DNA of 64,000 nt from Isoetes taiwanensis (Eukaryota; Streptophyta; Lycopodiopsida; Isoetales; Isoetaceae). A program made the translations under genes and the position numbers. Shown here piece after piece: positions 44,694 through 55,672 of the stretch (positions within the stretch are counted from its first letter, which is position 1; each line of letters begins with the position of its first letter). The notes under the pieces were generated by a model. It made no database searches, was not told the origin of the DNA, and saw only the letters and a program-made list of their open reading frames with translations. The stretch spans positions 11,240,134 to 11,304,133 of the forward strand of contig JAJEKV010000028.1 of the NCBI GenBank assembly GCA_021234155.1, read 5' to 3'.

Positions 44694-45927
44694 TATCCTT
44701 TAGCTGGGCAAGAAGTTCTTGAATGGTGTTCTGCAACTGTGCCTGCTGATCTGCAAGTGTGGTGGTCCTTTCTTCTTCAGCTTTGAGAGCCTCACGGGTC
44801 TGTAACAGGGCAGCGTATGTTGGAGACTTTCTTCCAGAAACTGGACTTGTGTGGTGGCAGCCTGAAGATCACGTTGAAGAGCGTCCGTGGAATCCATGTA
44901 TTGTTGGATTCCATTCATAAAATTTTCTTGAGAGTCTTGGGGTTTGAGCACACATTCTTGGACATCTTGCTGATATTGATAGAGGGCGCATCGTGAAAGT
45001 GGGGGTTGCAGGGGTTGAAGAGGCAATGATGATTGTGGGCGGATGGAAGGGGTATTCTGAGAGACTTGCTGAGATCAGGAATGTTGGATTTCTGTGGACT
45101 GAGAGGATGGAACATGGATGACGGGTTCTCTTTGTTGCTAATGGCGAGGAGAAGAAGATGGTTGGGGACGAGAAATTTCTTTCTGGAGGTTTTGAAAATG
45201 AAATGATGTTGGAGGGTTGATGAGTGGAGGACTGAGGAGCGGTGTCCAGATTAGTAGGAGAACCCTGACTTGAAACTGGGAGACAATGGTCGATGAGGGC
45301 TTGCATGTGAGCACCCATAGCAGATTCTAACCCGGAGGCAGGAGAATGACGGATTCTGTCAATTTCATAACACAGCCGGCGGAACAAAATTTGAGGCCAA
45401 TCAAGATGGTGCAGGGAGTGAATGGCCATGATAGCAGTGTGAAAGAACTGCTTGTTGATGTGGGTGTTCTTGATGGAGTATCCAAAGAACTTGCGCCACA
45501 AAAACTTCACAAAACCTTCATGAGGTTTATCAATGTTGGTGAGCTTATGAGTTGTGGCCGCATAAGGAGTTTGGCCATACTGGGTGACATCCTGATCCTG
45601 CAAAGCAGCCCAATTTAAAGAAGGGTTGCAGATGGGCAATCGAAATACCTCTTTTAAGAGCCGGGTTAGGAGGATGCGAAAAGATCAACTTCGCGGAGAT
45701 AGACTGCGTTGGTCTTGACCAGATGTGCAACAAACTGCCTGAGTTGAAGTGGATTAGGCGCCGGAAGTTCTTGCCGAGAGAACTCAAATAAGCTCGGTGG
45801 TTCTCCGGTGAATGCTCGATGACCTTCCAAAGGATCTCTAAGAGGGAGTAGAAAAATCACCGACTAAAGAGAGCTAGATCCCGGGGACCGTGACTTGAAG
45901 AGTGGGGGAACTTAGGGCGGCGGCCAT
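44694..45927 (-). pseudogene. Host-element sense ORF, N-terminal part, copy 2
   Basis: Counterpart of 14,349-15,596, with start ATG at 45,925-45,927. An open stretch of 256 codons (44,869-45,639) runs through the globular region and on in a shifted frame. At the coiled-coil end this copy reads TLADQQAQLQNTIQELLAQL, a regular heptad pattern. Copy 1 there reads ADQRVRFARTPF after several CTG-centred changes, so copy 2 is better at this point. Confidence 0.6.
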
Positions 45928-46186
45928 AGCGATGAGCCGGCAGAAAGAAGGAGCGGAGGACAGAGCGTAAGATGGAGGACGAAAGAGATGCGAAAAGGTT
46001 TAGGGCCGGGTGTTAAGTGGAAGACTATTCGAGGAGGAGAAGCTGAAGCATTGATGGTGCCAAATGGCGTGAATCTGAAAAAAGAGAACGATTGGGAGGC
46101 AAAATTTGGCTAAGTCCCTACAAAAAGGAAAAGCAAAAGGAACAGTGGAGATGAACAAGGATGAAGCGGTAGGATGTGAGCAAATT

Positions 46187-49100
46187 TGTGAAATATTATG
46201 GTTCATATCATAATTTCATGATGTCAAGATTTGTGACAATAGAAAGAAAATAAACAAGATTTACATCATGAAACAGCATATTGTGACTCACGTTTATGAA
46301 CAGGCATGCAGAGCCTTTAGCTGTTCATAAGATTGAGACCTGTGTTGAGAAAAGATCTATTCCTAAGGGTCAAATCTATAAGAGAAGAAGAATGATTTAG
46401 TAATGGTTAATGAATGCCTATTCAATGCATAAGGTTAAGACCATGCATTATATGGTGAAAATTGCCCTAAGGATATTCAACAAAATGAACTTGATGTTTC
46501 AATGGTTGAAGTGCGAATGTCATGGAATTATAAGAGGAAATGTTGAATTTAGAAAGTTGACCCCAATGGTCATATTTAGGAGGAACCGGCATTTGAACCA
46601 CTGGTCCAATGCTATGCGGGCATGCAAGGGACTGTCTGAAGTCCGGCAATCGGTTAGGCTAACCCAAAGGGCCCGGTGCCTTTAAATAAAATTGAAGAAG
46701 TATGATCTTGCACTAGTCGGGATACATTGTGTTGTGGCGAGGTCGAAGAGGTTAGAATATTTTCATATTCATATTTCTTGTATGAAGGTGTGACCTTTAC
46801 TTTTAAGGTGCACTTCGATTATATGGTGGAAGATAAATTGAGTTTGTGAAGTTAAGAGTGGGGAATGTGATAAACTTGAGGCATTGATATTGATCTAAGA
46901 CATATTGATTATGGTGTAGATTTAAGATGTTGAATTAGAAATTTGGATTTGTCTCGGTCTTCCATGATTGTTTTATCAATAAATCTGGTTTTATGATTTA
47001 TGATCTTTAAATTTACATTGGTATCGAGAGCAGGTTAAGATCATATCATGGCAAGTAGATTTGGAGGCGGGATTGCTTAATGCAATTGAAGTATTCAAGG
47101 GTGACTCGGGTTTTCAAGTTTGGAAAAAAAAGGTGAAGCATGTTTTCTTGGGTGGAGGATCTATGGGATCTCATAGAAGGTGCTAATGAGGACTATGGAA
47201 GTCACGGAGGCGTAGATAGTGTGGTGGGAAAAATAGCTCTTTGGCTGGAAGGAGCTCTTCATCAAATGAAGAACAAACCGCTTATAATTGTGGAGGCCAT
47301 TGGTCATTATGCCTCAAACCTGCCGAGCCCAAGAGGGAACTCAAAGGGAAGAGGAAAAGGAGGAAGGGGAAATCACGCATGAGAGGAAGAGGAAGGGCGG
47401 GGGGAAGAAGTTCATTTCATGAAGCCAATGTTGCGTAAGAAATTCCACTTGAAGAAGATACAACAGCAGAAATAGAAGAGGTATGTCCACATCAGATTGA
47501 TTCTTGCAATGACAATATTGACAGTGATGATTTCATGATATTAGATAGTGGAGCCGAAAAGACCATTGCCTGCAACCCCAAGATCTTGAAGGAGAAAAGG
47601 GAAAATAAAGGAGGATACATCCAAGTAGGAAATGGGAATCTGCAGAAGGTGGAGGAGACAGGAATACTTGAAATATTCACTCTAGAAGGAGAAATTGTGA
47701 ATTTGTAAAATGTTTTGTGTGTGCCTAGTTTGGTCAGAAATTTAATTTCAATATCTCAGCTTGTTGACATGGGATTTAAGGTCGTGTTTGAGCAAATGCA
47801 TTGTAAGATTTTTGAAGGAAATCAACTAAAGTTTTTAAAGGTAAAAGAGTAGGAATTTGTTTGGAATTAATGCAAAATGTTATGGAAGTGCAAATCTGAC
47901 TACAATTCCAAATATAGCCACTTGGCATCAAAGGCTTGGTCATACAAATATTAAGAACATAGAAACAATGATTAAAAATGGTTGGATTAAATCTGAAGAC
48001 AGCAAATTGGAAAACCACATTTGCAGGGGATGTATGTTGGGCAAACACTCGAGATTACCTTTCTCAAAGGCAAAAGGAAAGAGTAAATGAAATACTTGGA
48101 TTAATTCATCTTGACTTATGTGGTCCATTAAATGTGTCGGCTAACTTGGAAAAAGATTCTTCATAACTTTCATAGATGATTTTAGCGGGGAAAACCAAGA
48201 TCTCTGCTTAAGGACAAAGGAGATGGCATTTGAGGCCTTCAAGGAGTATCTGCGAGTGTGGAGCTTGAAACAGGGAAGAGAATCAAATGTGTGAGGTCGG
48301 ACGGAGGAGGTGAGTATCTATCCTATAGATTTAAGAAATCTTGTAGAGATAGAGGAATAAAAAAAGACAATTTACTTGTAGTTACACCCCTCAAAGAAAT
48401 GGGGTGGTGAGAGGAAAAACAAATCTATTCTAAATCTTTGCAAGATCAATGATGAAGCAAAATTTTGGCACATAAATTTCGTGGGAAGAAGTGGTTAAAA
48501 CAGCTATGTTGATTCGAAATGCCCTGCCATCAGTGAGCATAGAAGGAAGATGTCCAGATCAAATGTGGTCTGGTAAGATGCCCAACTATGATAAATTTAA
48601 AGTTTTTGGATGTCTAGGGGTATACTCATGTGCCACGAGAAACAAGGAGAAAATTGGATGATAGATCTATTGTGACTTATCTTGTAGGCTATGACGAAAA
48701 TTCTAAAGGGTATAGAATGTACAATCCATTGAGGAGAAATATTGTGGTAAGTAGAGATGTAATATTTGCTGAAAGTGTACTGTACAGACCTAAAAGTAAA
48801 GAGGAGGAGATCGAGACCAATGCAAATGCAAACAAAGTTGACACATTGAAAGAACAGATTGATGCCACCTTGAATTTGTAGAAAAGGACATTGAATCCAT
48901 GCGTAATCCGGAAGAGAAGAAGCAAATGAGTATGAAAATGAAGCAGGTCACTCAAACACACTGGATTCATCAGAGAAATGCTATGTATCAACAAACAATA
49001 GAAAATGCAAAACAGAGGAAAAGGAAATCAGAAGGAGAAAGACTTAGAGAAGAATTGAAATTAGATGTTGAAGAGTATGGTAGAAAGGCGAGATGGCAAA

Positions 49101-51196
49101 AGCAAATGTAATAGAAAAACAGAGAGAAGCCATGATGAAGCATTAATGGTAATGCAGGCTGGGGTACCAGAAAACTATGAAGAAGCAATTAACAGTGTTG
49201 AAGGGCAGAAATGGAAGCAGGCCATGATTGAAGAAATGGAGTCATTTGACAGGACCTGTACTTATGAGTCGGCAGATTTACCTAAAGGAAAAACATCAGA
49301 GGGAATAAATGGATTTATAAACTCAAAATCAATTCAGATGGCACTCCCAAATACAAGGCGAGATTAGTTGTCCAGGGGTATTCACAAAGAAAAGGAATTG
49401 ACTTTGAAGAAACCTATTCTCCTGTGGTTAAGTTGGTTAGTATCAGAACAATAATTGCAATGTCAAATGCATTGAATTTGCATCTGCACCACATGGACGT
49501 GTAACGCTTAAATGCGCACCCTAAAGAGGAAGTATACATGAACATGGCTCGGGGGCTTTGAGAAGGGAATTGCCAAAGTATGGAAATTGAAAAAGGCAGT
49601 TTATGGTCTGAGGCAATTGGCAAATGATGGTAATGTATATGTGCTAAGAAAGAATGAGAATTTTTGTATCATGGCAATTTATGTTGATGACCGGATACTT
49701 GCCTCAAACAATGATGAATTTATGAAAGAATGTAAAGGATTGATGATGGGAAGATACAAGATGACAGACCTTGGTGAACTGTCACAATATCTTGGTGTAC
49801 AGGTTGAAAGGGATAAAACCAAGAAAACAATCTCGTTGTGTCAAAGTAAATACATAGACACTGTGTTAACAAAGTTCAACATGCAGGAATGTAATGCAGT
49901 AAAGGCTCCTATTCTATCAGGGTGCAAGATATCTAAGCAAATGTGTCCACAAACCGAAAAAGGAAGCGAGAAGATATGAAGAAAATTCCTTATAGGCAAA
50001 TTGATAGGAAGTTTGTTGTTCATAGCCAATAATACTAGGCGACATCACTTACATTGTAAATGTGTTGAGCGGTATAATCACAACCTCGTCCCGAACATTG
50101 GGTGGCACTAAGAAAGTCCCGAGGTATTTGAAGGGGACTAAAACCACAGGAATAATTTACAATACAGATGATCTTCAATTAAGATGTTATTTAGATGCTG
50201 ACTGGTGTGGTGATGTGGATGAAAGGAAATCCACTTCAGGATATGTCTTGATGTTAGGTGGAGCTCCCATAAGTTGGAGGAGTAAGAAACAAACTTCGAT
50301 TGCACTGTCCACAGCAGAGTCAGAATATGCAGCTACAACCTTGGCAGCTAAAGAAATTGTTTGGACGAGGAGACTATTAAATGAGATGGGAATTGAACAA
50401 AAGGAAAGTACAAAACTTTTTTGTGACAACCAAAGCTGTATTGCTATGAGTAAAAACCCAGTCCGTATGAACAGGCATGCAGAGCCTTTAGCTGTTCATA
50501 AGATTGAGACCTGTGTTGAGAAAAGATCTATTCCTAAGGGTCAAATATATAAGAGAAGAAGAATGATTTAGTAATGGTTAATGAATGCCTATTCAATGCA
50601 TAAGGTTAAGACCATGCATTATATGGTGAAAATTGCCTAAGGATATTCAACAAAATGAACTTGATGTTTCAATGGTTGAAGTGCCGAATGTCATGGAATT
50701 ATAAGAGGAAATGTTGAATTTAGAAAGTTGACCCCAATGGTCATATTTAGGAGGGAACCGGCATTTCGAACACAGTCCAATGCTATGCAGGCATGCAAGG
50801 GACCTGATACAGAAGTCCGGCAATCAGTTAGGCTAACCGGCCGGACTGATTGCCTTTAAATAAAATTGAAGAAGTATGATCTTGCACTAGTCGGGATACA
50901 TTGTCTTTATGGCGAGGTCGAGAAGAGGTTAGAATATTTTCATATTCATATTTCTTGTATGAAGGTGTGACCTTTACTTTTAAGGTGCACTTCGATTATA
51001 TGGTGGAAGATAAATTGAGTTTGTGAAGTTAAGAGTGGGGAATGTGATAAACTTGAGGCATTGATATTGATCTAAGACATATTGATTATGGTGTAGATTT
51101 AAGATGTTGAATTAGAAATTTGGATTTGTCTCTGGTCTTCCATGATTGTTTTATCAATAAATCTGGTTTTATGATTTATGATCTTTAAATCTTACA
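46187..51196 (+). mobile_element. Ty1/copia element B, copy 2 (3' deletion)
   Basis: Counterpart of 15,856-21,189 with TSD ACAGC at 51,197-51,201. The 5' LTR is 46,187-47,017. The 3' end of RNase H, the polypurine tract and about the first 110 bases of the 3' LTR are missing: sequence jumps from ...CCCAGTCC (about 50,464) to TATGAACAGGC, equivalent to losing about 20,144-20,457 of copy 1. Integrase (47,850-48,880) is fragmented; RT is open at 49,587-49,979. The frameshift near 18,648 of copy 1 is absent here. Confidence 0.94.
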
Positions 51197-51201
51197 ACAG
51201 C

Positions 51202-51451
51202 TTGGGGAAGGTACGGGCAATAATGGCAGACGGGTGTAAGATGAAGGAATAACAATTAATATAGGCAACTCGAGAGTTGGACATCATAAAAATGAATGGC
51301 GAAGGTACCTTGACTAGATTTCTTGTGGGATAAGGGAATCGAATGAGAAATTATGTTGCATGCAACCACGTTAGCAAATTTGTGATTGGTCCACGTTGGC
51401 AGGGATTTAAGCGGTCTGGCTATATAAAGCGAACAGTGGGCGAGCAGAAGA
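51202..51451 (+). promoter_or_regulatory. Candidate plus-strand promoter, copy 2
   Basis: Same TATATAAA (about 51,420-51,427) and upstream ATTGG as copy 1. In this copy the far side of the inserted block is present, so promoter and small ORF (58,531-58,748) can be seen to have been contiguous before the block. Confidence 0.5.
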
Positions 51452-51468
51452 CATCAGTTGGCGAGGAT
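51452..51468. repeat. Left 17-bp direct repeat of noncoding block
   Basis: CATCAGTTGGCGAGGAT, identical to 58,514-58,530. It is a candidate TSD, longer than is usual for LTR or DNA transposons. Confidence 0.85.
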
Positions 51469-51857
51469 GGATCCTATGATACAACCAAATGGCCGAAGTG
51501 GTGTTCTCATTGAGCTTACATTGAGTACAAATGGATCCCTCACTAGGGATAGATAAATTTGGAAATATGAACTTTAAATGTTCAAACTAGACAATCATCG
51601 AGAGCATGATGAAGTCAAGAATACAACATAAAAGATGGTTTTATCCGCCACTTGGTCGATGCAAAGGTGAGAAGACTTCGCGGATCGCCTCCTCGAGAAG
51701 AAGAACCACGCCTTCTTAGGTTTTGAGGAAACCCAAGCAAAGAGTTGAAGCACGACCCCACGCACTATGGCAACCACAAGACCTTAAACAATCCCGCATA
51801 ATCAAGGTCGGAAAGAAAAATAACTCGTCAATGAGTTAGATGCCATAGGCAAGAAGA

Positions 51858-52463
51858 CTCGAGGCTCCAGGCCACGCCGAAAGAAAAACAACCGACCAAT
51901 TAACGAACCGTCCGCGGAATGACCATCGCGAAAACAACCGATTAGTGCTGCCTCGGAGGCTACAGCCACCACCAGAGAAAAACAATAAATATGATCTCTC
52001 GAGGGCAACAACCAACGCCGAGAAAAACATGAATAATAAATATTGACTCAGAGGCTACAAAGCCACACCGAGAGAAAACATGAATGAATAAATGAAATAC
52101 TAGAGCCATGGCGAGAAAGAGTAAACCAATAAGTATGCCTCAGAGGCTACAACGCCACGTTGAGGAAATAAAGAATGCAAATTTAAAGGACATAGAAAAG
52201 GAAATAATGAACACGATCAAATGAAAAAACCATCAAGGGAGGGAGGGTGAGGGAAACTGATAGGATAGAGAGAAGGAGAAATCTAGCTCAAGAGAACGCC
52301 GATGATAGACAAAGCTAATGGCCACAGAGCCATACCATCGACGGAACAACCCACCGATTGAAAAAATGACTAAGAAAATACTGTCCCGGAGGCTACAAAG
52401 CCATACCGAGAAAAAAGATTATGCACAAAAAAATGGGAGGCCATAGGGCCACAACATAAATGA
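51858..52463 (+). repeat. Hairpin repeat array, copy 2
   Basis: Counterpart of 21,859-22,468 with the same CTCGG/CCGAG and GGC/GCC arms, slightly degraded by indels. Confidence 0.7.
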
Positions 52464-54489
52464 ATCATAACCAAATAGTAAACACTCCAAAAATCGCACA
52501 TACCACCAATAAGCCCAGATATGACAGAGGGAGAGGGGGGTGGGAAACTTGTAGAGGCAAAAGAGAAAGAATGAAAATGGAGCTCAAGAGAACGCCGATG
52601 ACCGGAAAAGAGGAATGAAGCGGTATAAATAGGAGATACGAGGTAGGCATCCCCATCCAAGGATGGGTCCTATGATACAACCAAATGGCCGATAGAAGAG
52701 GAATCTAACTCAAAAGAAATGGAGCAATTAGGACGACTATAAAATATAGGGCACAAAAGCGAAACGGGAAAAGGAATAGAAAATTTCTAGGATACCTATA
52801 ACAGATTCGGCAAGGGGAACAAAGAAAGAAGAAAAGACGAAGCAAGGCTGACGAAGTAACTAGGATAATCATAACAAAGGGCACAGAACATGATATATGG
52901 ACAACAAGAAAAGTGAAAGAGGAGAGCAACAAGAGATGTCGAAGTCAAGACTAATAGCAAAAAACCAACATGAACAAGACAATGAAGAATTAAGAAGCCA
53001 AAAGGGAATAAAGAAATTGTAAAAAAGAGAAAGCACGTATAGTAGGACTATTAAAGTTAAGTGAGAACTAGATGGAGCACTGAGCAAAAGAAAGGACTAG
53101 CCTGGCGGATCGAGTGAACCGACAAATGGAGTGAACAAGACGGAGCACCGAGCAAAAGAAAGGACTAGCAGCGAATCGAGTGAACCGACAAATGGAGTGA
53201 ACAAGACCTATGGACTAACACAATGAGAATAGGAGTTCTAAATATAGCACAATGATAAGCCAAAGGATGGGGTAAAGGAGATGAGAATACTAAAATAACC
53301 ATGGGGCAAACATGACGAATCAAGATAAATGGAATGAAGACAACAAAGATGATAGGAATTAACAGAATCGATGAATCAAAAGGAAATAAGAAACAATGGA
53401 TCAAATGGAACCAATAAAAACAAATGGACGTAAAGGAATAGATGGACTATGAGTAAAGGAAGCCATATGGAACAATGAATCTAAAGAAGAGAACCGAGAT
53501 AAAAGACGAAAAAGTGGCATCCACGCACACGAGTAATAAAGACAAGTCAATGAGAACTGCATATAGAGAAACAATGAAGAAACATCAAGGACGGAGGACC
53601 TCAACAAAAGTGATCCATCAAACAAACACGAATAATAAAACTATAAAAGCAACAAATAACACGAACAGAGGCCAAATGCGTAAGGACAACTGGCACAAAA
53701 TGACCATGAAAGATCGAACCAATTGATCAAGCTCGAAGAAACGAAAATCAAGAAGCCAAGTACATAAGGGACAAGATAACCAAATCATAGACCAAATTAG
53801 ATGTCGAGCATTATGGATACGTATAACAGGTGAGAACACGCCATCATGAAGCAATGCACAACCAAGCTATCAACAAGATGTATAGAACCTCGATAACAAT
53901 GGCCATGATAGAGCACATAAGTAAGAAATGGAATAGATAATAGTCGGCGAGTAAAAAACAAAAAACAAAAGGGTCAAGTGAGAGAAATGTGATACGAATA
54001 AAAAGACCAAAAGATAGAGGTGATATGTGGAGAGAAAATAAATGAGAAAGTTGGAACCCGCGAGGCAAATGAAACAGACAAACAAGAGGATTGATGCAAC
54101 AAGTTGGCCGACACTGAAATGATACCCCCTTTACACAAATGGGACAAAGTAAAATCCTAAACAAAATGAGATAAATGGAGCAAATGGAAACGCAAAGAGT
54201 AATCAGTGCAAAGAGAGAGAAAAATGATATAAGACAAAAGATGCAAAGAAATTGAATGAAATAACTAGACCACGAGATAAAATGAAAGAGATAATGGGAG
54301 AAAACCGAACAGAGTAAATAGACAAATAGTGCAAAATAAAATCAAAGCAAATGAGCCAGAAAGTACCTCAAACCTGGACGAACTATGAGAACCAATAGAC
54401 TAAAATAGAAATTAGGCTACGAAAGATAATAAGACAAATAACCAGATGAGCACATTATGTTATATAGCGAACCAGAGAAGTGCAATAAA

Positions 54490-54790
54490 CGAAACAATAA
54501 TTTAATACGAAGCAAATGGGGCAACGTAAAGACTAGAAACTCCGGCAAGAGAGAACCTAAAAAAGGTCAAGCTGTAATATACACGTATGAATTAGAGCAA
54601 CAACGTCTAAGGACGGAACTAAGGGAATGGAGACCATGGAACTGAATGAATAATTTAATTCAAAGCAGATGGGGCAACGTAAAGACTAGAAACTGCTAAT
54701 ACACATGTATGAATTAGAGCAACGTCTAAGGATGGAACTAAGGGAACGAAGACCATGGAACTAAATGAAGGAATTAAACAAATGGGGTAA
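54490..54790. repeat. Tandem repeat of about 140 bp
   Basis: GGGGCAACGTAAAGACTAGA and TATGAATTAGAGCAAC, followed by AACGTCTAAGGA, occur twice (about 54,516-54,640 and 54,669-54,770). The duplicated 20-kb unit ends inside the first copy. Confidence 0.8.
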
Positions 54791-54865
54791 CAATAATAAT
54801 AGAAAATGAAGCAGGTGGGACAAAAGAGACATTGAACCCCAATGAGGAAGGTCAAGTTGTAATAT

Positions 54866-55672
54866 CTAAGTACGGATTAGATAAGATAAGAAAAGATAAG
54901 ATAAGACAAGATAACGTCAAAGGATAGCAAAAAGAGATCAATATGCCAAACATATCTGAAAAGACTGACCTACAAAGATAATAAAAGTCTAAAGAAAATA
55001 GGAAGAACAACAAAGCCATGAATGATAAAATCATTTGCCATCGCAAAACAAGAAATGAGGCATAAACAAAAAAGGATATATCACCGGGGATGGCAAATGG
55101 AAATGAAAAATCAATTAAGGCACATCAAGATCGCTAGCCAAATAAATAAAAGTATAACCATGCATAGCCTACTAAGCTATATTGTGAGGGATAATCATGC
55201 TTTTAAGACCAACTAGATAGCAAAGAGCCAGACAAAGGAAGAATAAGAAAAATTCAGAACCTAGAAAAATACAAACCCTGCAAAGTTGTAATCTAAGTAC
55301 GGATTAGAGCAACAACGTCAAAGGGTAGTAAAAAGAGATCAATATGCCAAACATATCTGAAAAGACTAACCTACAAAGATGACAAAAGTCTAAAGAAAAA
55401 TGAATGGTAAAATCATTTGCCATGGCAAAACAAGAAATGAAGCATAAACAAAAAGGATATACCACTGGGGATGGCAAATGGAAATGAAAAATCAACGAAG
55501 GCACATCAAGATTGCCAGCCAAATAAATAACAGTATAACCATGCATAGCCTACTAAGCTACATTGTGAGGGATAATCTTGCTTTAAGACCAACTAGATAG
55601 CATCAAGCCAGACAAAGGAAGAACAAGAAAAATTCAGAACCTAGAAAAATACAAACCCTGCAAAGAGCGCAT
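54866..55672. repeat. Tandem repeat of about 400 bp, two units
   Basis: Units at about 54,866-55,290 and 55,291-55,672 share AGAGATCAATATGCCAAACA, ATGCATAGCCTACTAAGCTA and AGAACCTAGAAAAATACAAA in the same order. The units differ by scattered substitutions and short indels. No convincing coding content. Confidence 0.88.

Larger units (their letters stand above)
34970..54583 (+). repeat. 20-kb duplicated unit, copy 2
   Basis: Same order and orientation as 4,499-24,644, about 30.5 kb downstream. Identity is nearly complete in patches (for example 42,780-43,900 and 52,700-53,900) but falls sharply in others (35,300-38,900, 39,560-41,880, 48,060-48,500). There, short indels and substitutions crowd around CAG/CTG sites and homopolymers. 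Starting in the middle of the retroposon and running on past 54,583 into the rest of the noncoding block, this copy keeps the native right flank while copy 1 keeps the native left flank. Confidence 0.95.
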
